DNA of 64,000 nt from JAZDOK01 sp043798715 (lineage in GTDB: Bacteria; Vulcanimicrobiota; JAZDOK01). The stretch covers positions 1 through 64,000 of the forward strand of contig JAZDOK010000001.1 in assembly GCA_043798715.1 (NCBI GenBank). The letters run 5' to 3'. This document shows positions 59,636 to 64,000 of this stretch, one piece after another (the stretch's first letter is position 1; every line of letters begins with the position of its first letter). The notes beneath the pieces are model-generated. The model saw nothing but the letters and a program-made list of their open reading frames with translations. It did no database searches and was not told the DNA's origin. The position numbers were made by a program, and so were the translations under genes.

Positions 59636-60245
59636 CCAGCATAAGGTCCGAGAAATCTCGGAGCTTCTTGCCGGCCTGCCCCTGGACATCCGGACCCTTT
59701 CCGATTATCCCGATCTTCCTCCTTTAAGTGAAGACGGGAACAGTTACGAGGAAAACTCCCGGAAAAAAGCGCTGTGCGTCCTGGACGCGACCTCCGTGCT
59801 CACCCTGGCGGACGATTCAGGCCTTGAGGTGGACGCCCTGGACGGAGCTCCGGGGATTTTTTCGGCCCGTTTCGGGGGAGAGAACCTCTCTTTTGCAGAG
59901 AAAAACAGGATGATTCTCTCGCTTCTTAAAGAAATCCCCGAGAATAAACGAACCGCCCGTTTCATCTGCACCGCCACCCTGGCCTTCCCCGGAGGCCGGA
60001 TCGAGACCTTCAGCGGCATATGCGAAGGCGTGATTGCCCACGAACCCAGCGGCGAACACGGCTTCGGCTACGACCCCATCTTTTTTCTTCCCGAATTCGG
60101 CAAGACCATGGCCGAGCTTTCTTCAGAGGAGAAAAACAGGATCAGCCACCGCGCCAGAGCCTTTCAGAAAGTCCGATCCTGTCTCCAAGACTGCCTGAGA
60201 CGGCCTTTTGAACCGGCGACAGAGGCCCCCATACGAGATCTATAA
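59607..60245 (+). CDS. rdgB: Non-canonical purine NTP pyrophosphatase (RdgB/HAM1)
   Basis: 212 residues. The start LLATANQHKVREI, then LADDSGLEVDALDGAPGI, ARFGGE, and GFGYDPIFFLP are the substrate and metal motifs of the HAM1 family. The enzyme hydrolyses dITP, ITP and XTP. Its last codons (EAPIRDL) are partly repeated downstream at 61113-61152, with a toxin-antitoxin pair between. Confidence 0.96.
   Translation: MIRVLLATANQHKVREISELLAGLPLDIRTLSDYPDLPPLSEDGNSYEENSRKKALCVLDATSVLTLADDSGLEVDALDGAPGIFSARFGGENLSFAEKNRMILSLLKEIPENKRTARFICTATLAFPGGRIETFSGICEGVIAHEPSGEHGFGYDPIFFLPEFGKTMAELSSEEKNRISHRARAFQKVRSCLQDCLRRPFEPATEAPIRDL
60214..60241 (+). repeat. Direct repeat, copy 1 (rdgB 3' end)
   Basis: cggcgacagaggccccc (60214-60230) followed by atacgagatct. 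The 17 bases recur exactly at 61113-61129. Confidence 0.8.
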
Positions 60246-60248
60246 TTG

Positions 60249-60414
60249 AAAGAAAGGGGAGGAGGGGGTGTTTCCCTAAGAAAGGCGTTGCGGAGGCCGA
60301 GCGGGCACGGTGTCCCGCCAAAGGCGGGACGAGCGAGGCTGAGCACCGAATCGCGATTTTCACGCTGGGAAAATCGACGGTGTACTTTCGTGGGGAATAC
60401 CCCCGACAGCCCCG
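60249..60414. repeat. Intergenic repeat with nested hairpins
   Basis: Front: agaaaggggaggaggggg (like 10311 and 25166). Then GTCCCGCC-aaa-GGCGGGAC (60312-60330), CGATTTTC...GAAAATCG (60354-60376) and at the end cccccgacagccccg (60400-60414, identical to 25187-25201). The 25.2 kb copy looks like a version with the middle deleted. No ORF. Confidence 0.65.
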
Positions 60415-60490
60415 TATTGGAGAATGCTTACGTTCATGCATGAAAGAAAATCATAAAAAAAGAATAATGCTTTTGTAATACATAAAAATA

Positions 60491-60499
60491 TGATATAAT
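60491..60499 (+). promoter_or_regulatory. Extended -10 promoter for the BrnT-type toxin-antitoxin pair
   Basis: TGATATAAT (60491-60499) in an AT-rich stretch, 19 bases before the ATG. The -35 is weak. Confidence 0.55.
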
Positions 60500-60517
60500 A
60501 CAAATGAAGGCAAGACG

Positions 60518-60811
60518 ATGAAGTTAATAAAGCTCCTATGGGATGAAGAAAATCGCGCCCATATCGCCCGACATGAGGTAACTCCGGAGGAGGTCGAGGA
60601 AATATGCACCTGCGAAGACCCCAAGCCGCGGATTGAAAAGGGGAAGAAGTCAAGAAATCGGCCGGGCCTTAATTTGTACTATGTGCTTGGCAAAACGGCG
60701 GGCGGCCGCTATATCTTTATCGTCTTCCGCCCAAAGAGGAAAGGCGAAGCGCGGGTCATCACGGCCCGGGAGATGGATTCAAAAGAGCGAAGCCGTTATG
60801 GAAGAAGGTGA
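60518..60811 (+). CDS. brnT: BrnT-family toxin
   Basis: 97 residues. The family pattern is visible: LLWDEENRAHIARHEVTPEEVEE at the N-terminus (read in part), YYVLGKTAGGRYIFIVF and VITAREMDSKERSRY at the end. BrnT toxins are RNases of RelE-like fold that inhibit translation. The partner gene starts 5 bases downstream, the normal brnT-brnA order. Confidence 0.88.
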   Translation: MKLIKLLWDEENRAHIARHEVTPEEVEEICTCEDPKPRIEKGKKSRNRPGLNLYYVLGKTAGGRYIFIVFRPKRKGEARVITAREMDSKERSRYGRR

Positions 60812-60816
60812 TTGAA

Positions 60817-61092
60817 ATGGCAAAAATTCCGTCTTTCAAGAAGGACGAGGAGGCCGCTGCTTTCTGGGAGACTCATTCCCTGGCTGACTTTGATGAGGAT
60901 CTGGAGCTTGCCTCTGAGGTTGCATTTGAATTACCCCAGAAGCAGACCTTATCGGTAAGGCTGGACGCCCGGGACGTCCAGTTGCTGAAAAAATTAGCCC
61001 GGTATAAGGGCATCGGTCATTCCACTCTGGCCCGTATTTGGGTCAAAGAAAAGCTGGATGAAGTGACCCATCGCCCAAAGCACCGCGCCTGA
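60817..61092 (+). CDS. CopG/BrnA-type antitoxin
   Basis: 91 residues from ATG 60817 (GAAGG upstream). EEAAAFWETHSLADFDEDL is the family start, and SVRLDARDVQLLKKLARYKGI the ribbon-helix-helix region (read in part). It would neutralise the BrnT-type toxin and repress the operon. The CopG-antitoxin family (PF12441) is an equal match to BrnA. Confidence 0.88.
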   Translation: MAKIPSFKKDEEAAAFWETHSLADFDEDLELASEVAFELPQKQTLSVRLDARDVQLLKKLARYKGIGHSTLARIWVKEKLDEVTHRPKHRA

Positions 61093-61112
61093 GTGTCCCT
61101 GCCCATTGACCG

Positions 61113-61152
61113 CGGCGACAGAGGCCCCCTGAGTGACTTTCGTATGAGATCT
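61113..61152 (+). repeat. Direct repeat, copy 2 (after the toxin-antitoxin pair)
   Basis: cggcgacagaggccccc (61113-61129), then 12 extra bases, then gtatgagatct (61142-61152), 9 of 11 identical to copy 1. The pair of repeats frames the toxin-antitoxin genes. Confidence 0.75.
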
Positions 61153-61156
61153 GATC

Positions 61157-61180
61157 GCTGTCAGCCGACAGCCGGCAGCT
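61157..61180. repeat. Short ctgtcagc/gacagc degenerate repeat
   Basis: gctgtcagccgacagccggcagc, related to the repeat at 18590-18612. Confidence 0.35.
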
Positions 61181-61197
61181 CACGGGATAAAATCGAG

Positions 61198-61226
61198 TTG
61201 TCAAGTCAAAAGCTTTGTGCTATAAT
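61198..61226 (+). promoter_or_regulatory. Promoter of the rpmE operon
   Basis: TTGTCA (61198-61203), exactly 17 bases, TATAAT (61221-61226) with TG before it. Transcription start near 61233. Confidence 0.8.
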
Positions 61227-61259
61227 GAGCCCCGTCATTATTTTGGGCGAGGTGTAACC

Positions 61260-61472
61260 ATGAAAGAGAAGATTCATCCTGCGTGGCACGAAGTGACGGT
61301 GACCTGCAGTTGCGGGTCCAGCTTCAAGAGTTTTTCCACCATTAAGGAGCTCAAGACCGAACACTGCTCCCAATGCCATCCCTTTTATACGGGCAAGCAG
61401 AAACAATTATCGACCAAGGAGGGCCAGGTCGAAAAATTCCGTCAGCGTTACGGAATAAAGGAAGAGGCCTAG
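61260..61472 (+). CDS. rpmE: Ribosomal protein L31, zinc type
   Basis: 70 residues from ATG 61260. MKEKIHPAWHEVTVTCSCGS and SQCHPFYTGKQK match bL31; the four Cys (CxC ... CxxC, the second pair in HCSQC) bind zinc. It is a large-subunit protein. A tandem hairpin region follows, so it is at least partly a separate transcript from thyX. Confidence 0.97.
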   Translation: MKEKIHPAWHEVTVTCSCGSSFKSFSTIKELKTEHCSQCHPFYTGKQKQLSTKEGQVEKFRQRYGIKEEA

Positions 61473-61485
61473 CCATAATTTTTTT

Positions 61486-61507
61486 CCGGAGGCCCCCGCG
61501 CCTCCGG
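61486..61507 (+). terminator. Hairpin 1 after rpmE
   Basis: CCGGAGGC (61486-61493) and GCCTCCGG (61500-61507), loop of 6 bases. It lies just ahead of a classic terminator and has no T-run itself. Confidence 0.5.
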
Positions 61508-61512
61508 GCGCC

Positions 61513-61539
61513 TAGAGAGCCGGGGCTCTCTATTTTTTT
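61513..61539 (+). terminator. Intrinsic terminator after rpmE
   Basis: Stem TAGAGAGCC-gg-GGCTCTCTA (61513-61532) followed by seven T (61533-61539). It separates rpmE from thyX, so thyX may need read-through or its own promoter. Confidence 0.88.
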
Positions 61540-61551
61540 GGGGGGAAATAT

Positions 61552-62244
61552 ATGAAAGTTTCCCTGATCGGCCATACCGGAAGTCCCGAGGAGATTGTGG
61601 CTGCAGCGGCCTTTCAATGCTATGCAGCGGCGGGAGCGGAACAGCTTCTTAAGGATCTTGACAGGAAAAAAGCTTCCCGGCGCATCAGCGATTGTCTTTC
61701 CGCCGGGCACCACTCGGTCCTCGAACATGCCTCCTTTACTTTCGCCGTAGAGGGCATCTCCCGCGTCACCAGCCACCAGCTCGTCCGCCACCGCCTGGCC
61801 TCCTACTCCCAGCAGAGCCAGCGGCACGTGCGGATGGGGGCCGGAGGAGAATACGTGGTTCCACCCGGCATCGGGAAGCGGCCGGATCTTAAAGCGCGCG
61901 TCGAGAAACTCTTCCGGGATGCCTCCGATCTCTACTCCCAACTGATTGAGTCGGACGTCCCGCCCGAGGACGCCCGCTACGTCATCCCATCCGCGGCCAT
62001 GACCAAGATAGTCCTCACCATGAACGCACGGGAACTTCTGCATTTTTTTTCCCTCCGCTTATGCCGGAAGGCGCAGTGGGAAATAAGGGAACTGGCCGGA
62101 CTGATGTTGAAAGAGGTGCGCCCGGCGGCGGCGGAACTCTTCAAATCGGCGGGGCCGCCGTGCCGGGAAGGTACCTGTCCCGAGGGCGACGCGGCCTGTG
62201 AAAAAAAGATGAAATCCGACAGGGTGAAAAGAGGACGGCCATGA
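61552..62244 (+). CDS. thyX: Flavin-dependent thymidylate synthase
   Basis: 230 residues. The ThyX motif RHR-x7-S is in LVRHRLASYSQQSQR, and the catalytic Ser region and NARELLHFFSLRLCRKAQWEIR complete the family. It makes dTMP from dUMP with FAD and methylene-tetrahydrofolate, without ThyA or dihydrofolate. Together with Tdk (next) it supplies dTMP. It overlaps tdk by 4 bases (ATGA). Confidence 0.97.
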   Translation: MKVSLIGHTGSPEEIVAAAAFQCYAAAGAEQLLKDLDRKKASRRISDCLSAGHHSVLEHASFTFAVEGISRVTSHQLVRHRLASYSQQSQRHVRMGAGGEYVVPPGIGKRPDLKARVEKLFRDASDLYSQLIESDVPPEDARYVIPSAAMTKIVLTMNARELLHFFSLRLCRKAQWEIRELAGLMLKEVRPAAAELFKSAGPPCREGTCPEGDAACEKKMKSDRVKRGRP

Positions 62245-62846
62245 TGCAATTTTCAGGCGGATGGATCGAGGCCATCTGCGGCAGCATGTTCAGCGGTAAA
62301 AGCGAGGAATTAATCCGCCGGGTCCGCCGCGCGGAGATAGCCCGCCAGAAGGTGCAGGTCTTCAAGCCGACCCTGGACACCCGCTCGGGAAATATCTGCT
62401 CGCACAGCGGCCTGGCGACCGACTGCGTTCTGGTTGATGAAAAAAATCCTTCCCTCATCCTCAAGCAAATTCGCCCGGAAACGCACGTAGTGGCCATTGA
62501 CGAAATCCAGTTTTTCTCGGATGAGGTCGTCCCGGTCTGTCAGAAACTGGCCGACCGGGGCATCCGCGTGATCGTAGCCGGCCTGGATCAGGACTTCAGG
62601 GGCCGGCCATTCGGCCCGATGCCCACTCTTCTGGCCGTCGCCGAAGTTGCGGACAAGCTCCAGGCAATCTGCTCCGTCTGCGGAAGCACCGCGAGCCGCT
62701 CCCAGCGCCTCATAGACGGCGCCCCCGCCCGTTTTGACAGCCCCACCATCGCTATCGGAGCCAGTGAAAAATACGAGGCCCGATGCCGCACCTGCCACCA
62801 GGTTCCCGGTTCCGAGCCTTCCTCTTCAGATGTGGAAGTACCGTGA
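62241..62846 (+). CDS. tdk: Thymidine kinase
   Basis: 201 residues. P-loop GSMFSGKSEEL, AIDEIQFF (Walker B) and the C-terminal zinc site (CSVCG ... CRTCH). It phosphorylates thymidine from salvage. Coupled to thyX upstream and to the transporter gene downstream by 4-base overlaps. Confidence 0.97.
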   Translation: MMQFSGGWIEAICGSMFSGKSEELIRRVRRAEIARQKVQVFKPTLDTRSGNICSHSGLATDCVLVDEKNPSLILKQIRPETHVVAIDEIQFFSDEVVPVCQKLADRGIRVIVAGLDQDFRGRPFGPMPTLLAVAEVADKLQAICSVCGSTASRSQRLIDGAPARFDSPTIAIGASEKYEARCRTCHQVPGSEPSSSDVEVP

Positions 62847-63388
62847 ACGCTTTGCGCCTCGCCCTGGCATTTCTTAAAATCGGAACATTGAGCTTCGGCG
62901 GGGGCTATGCCGGGATCACCTTCATCGAGCAGGAGATCGTGAAGGTCCGCGGATGGATGCCCCAGGATGAGTTTCTTCGCGGCCTGGCCCTGGCGCAACT
63001 GGCTCCGGGCCCGGTCATGACGAACCTGGCCGCCTTCATCGGCTACCGTCTCAAGGGAGTCCCGGGAGGAGCGCTGGCAATACTCAGCCTCCTTTTTCCA
63101 TCCTTCTGCCTGGTGCTCCTGATCGCAGCTCTTTTCGGCAGATTCTCCGCTTCTTCTTCCTTCCAGGCCATTCTGAATGGAGTCACCCCGGCGATCCTGG
63201 GAATTCTGGCGGCGGTCACCGCCAGGCTCGCCATGGCCCACCTTCGAAGCGCCCTTCCCCTCCTTCTGGCCCTGGCCTCTTTCACCCTCATCTTCTTCCT
63301 GAATATTCACTCTCTCTACGTAATGCTGGGAGCCGTCCTGATTGCCGTCGTCGTCTCAGTTCTTAAAGGGAGAATAAAAACGTGCTGA
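62843..63388 (+). CDS. Half-size chromate transporter (CHR family), first gene
   Basis: 181 residues from GTG 62843 (overlap GTGA with tdk). The CHR pattern is clear: FLKIGTLSFGGGYAGITFIEQEIV, LALAQLAPGPV and FIGYRLKGVPGG, followed by several membrane spans. Half-size CHR proteins work as pairs; export of chromate or sulfate is known for some. Substrate here unknown. Confidence 0.9.
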   Translation: MNALRLALAFLKIGTLSFGGGYAGITFIEQEIVKVRGWMPQDEFLRGLALAQLAPGPVMTNLAAFIGYRLKGVPGGALAILSLLFPSFCLVLLIAALFGRFSASSSFQAILNGVTPAILGILAAVTARLAMAHLRSALPLLLALASFTLIFFLNIHSLYVMLGAVLIAVVVSVLKGRIKTC

Positions 63389-63894
63389 ACCTCTTTCTGG
63401 TTTTTCTCAAGCTCGGCACCTGCGTCTTCGGGGGCGGTTATGCCGCCATTCCTCTAATGAAAAGCGAGATCGTGGACCATCTGGGATGGCTGACCAACGA
63501 TGCCTTTTTGAATGCCATCGCCGTGGGGCAGGTCACCCCGGGGCCGGTGGCGATCAGCGCGACTTTCATCGGATATCGGGTGGGAGGATTAGGAGGAGCC
63601 CTGGCCGCAACCGCGGGGATGTTTCTTCCTTCCTTCCTGATCATGCTTCTTCTCTCGGCTTTCTACTGCCGATATTGCCGGGAACAGGATCTAAAGAGTT
63701 TCTCAAGAGTTGTCCTGCCGGTTGTCATCGGCCTACTGCTGGCTGTCCTCCTGGATCTCGGAGTCCCTGCCTTCCCCTCCCTTACGGCCTGGGCCATCGG
63801 GGGAGCGGCCTTCCTCCTTACCCTGTGGGGAAAGGTGGATTACAGTCTGACCGTCATCCTTTCAGGATTTGCCGGATTTATGATGTTGAAATAA
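63382..63894 (+). CDS. Half-size chromate transporter (CHR family), second gene
   Basis: 170 residues, GTG start, overlapping the first by 7 bases. FLKLGTCVFGGGYAAIPLMKSEIV, AVGQVTPGPVAI and FIGYRVGGLGGA repeat the pattern of the first gene. The two likely form one antiporter. Confidence 0.92.
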   Translation: MLNLFLVFLKLGTCVFGGGYAAIPLMKSEIVDHLGWLTNDAFLNAIAVGQVTPGPVAISATFIGYRVGGLGGALAATAGMFLPSFLIMLLLSAFYCRYCREQDLKSFSRVVLPVVIGLLLAVLLDLGVPAFPSLTAWAIGGAAFLLTLWGKVDYSLTVILSGFAGFMMLK

Positions 63895-63906
63895 GAGGTG
63901 GTTTCC

Positions 63907-64000
63907 TTGATAGAAAAACTGTTGAGCTATGAAAAAAAATATGATGAACTGACGAAAAGACTCTGTGACCAGGAGTTGATCAGCAATATTCACGAGTATC
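63907..64000 (+). CDS. prfA: Peptide chain release factor 1, N-terminal part
   Basis: Runs off the window. TTG start with GAGGTGG upstream. The 31 visible residues (MIEKLLSYEKKYDELTKRL, then CDQELISNIHEY) match the first helix of RF1 (LEEKYEEL...LSDPEVI...Y). rpmE-...-prfA is a common neighbourhood. Release factor 1 ends translation at UAA and UAG. Confidence 0.75.
   Translation, partial: MIEKLLSYEKKYDELTKRLCDQELISNIHEY

Noticed and set aside
61093..61197. Possible tRNA or other RNA in the gap before rpmE
   Set aside because: No cloverleaf or T-arm motif; the gap is explained by the rdgB-end repeat, a degenerate repeat and the promoter.

Overview
The window is a dense, GC-rich bacterial chromosome segment with about 55 genes, few gaps, no recognisable tRNA, rRNA, CRISPR array or insertion sequence. 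I cannot name the species. The gene content suggests an uncultivated, probably anaerobic bacterium: flavin-dependent thymidylate synthase ThyX, PdxS/PdxT, a SCIFF-type radical SAM maturase, an arginine-decarboxylase/tmk/holB/YaaT run that resembles Bacillota gene order, many TPR, WD40 and low-complexity proteins, and a very long HD-GYP protein. Several promoters use an extended -10 (TGnTATAAT) with a weak -35.

Layout. 0-7 kb: an AT-rich dihydrofolate-reductase-like gene that looks foreign, then a leftward operon nifU - sugar-binding lipoprotein - two sugar ABC permeases, then an exported WD40 protein and an exported protein of unknown role. A decayed copy of the nifU 5' end lies at 7.0 kb. 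7-16.6 kb: a large transketolase-like enzyme, an exported cyclophilin, the HD-GYP protein, glutaredoxin, a B12-binding radical SAM protein and a CoA-disulfide-reductase-like flavoprotein. 16.7-25.1 kb: a coiled-coil protein with a TTTTSP minisatellite, the operon alaS-hisS-ABC exporter, and a PIN toxin with its HTH partner. 25.2-35.1 kb: two exported TPR-CHAT proteases, a CsgG/TPR protein and a membrane protein with HExxH and EF-hand-like motifs.

35-43 kb: a receiver-GspE fusion, a small unknown gene, a lone Eco57I-type DNA methyltransferase, a possible small RNA, an alpha/beta hydrolase and an amino-acid permease. 43-52 kb: a long rightward block with a zinc-ribbon protein, pdxS, pdxT, yjbQ, an Orn/Lys/Arg decarboxylase, an R3H ATPase, tmk, an unknown gene, holB, yaaT and a small protein. 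PdxST makes the PLP cofactor that the decarboxylase needs. 52-64 kb: mtnP and a bifunctional-nuclease gene (leftward), a membrane spermidine-synthase-like/TPR fusion, a metallophosphatase, the SCIFF-like maturase, rdgB, a BrnT-type toxin-antitoxin pair that sits between copies of the rdgB 3' end, and rpmE-thyX-tdk-two half-size chromate transporters-prfA (cut by the window end). ThyX, Tdk and Tmk together cover dTMP/dTDP supply.

The most unusual signals are: a 34-base palindromic segment that sits at two different places and in two different reading frames in the paralogous CHAT genes (like Rickettsia palindromic elements); the paired exported CHAT proteases themselves; a duplicated HDIG motif in the HD-GYP domain; a receiver-GspE fusion without any other secretion gene; and a SCIFF-type maturase without a visible precursor peptide.
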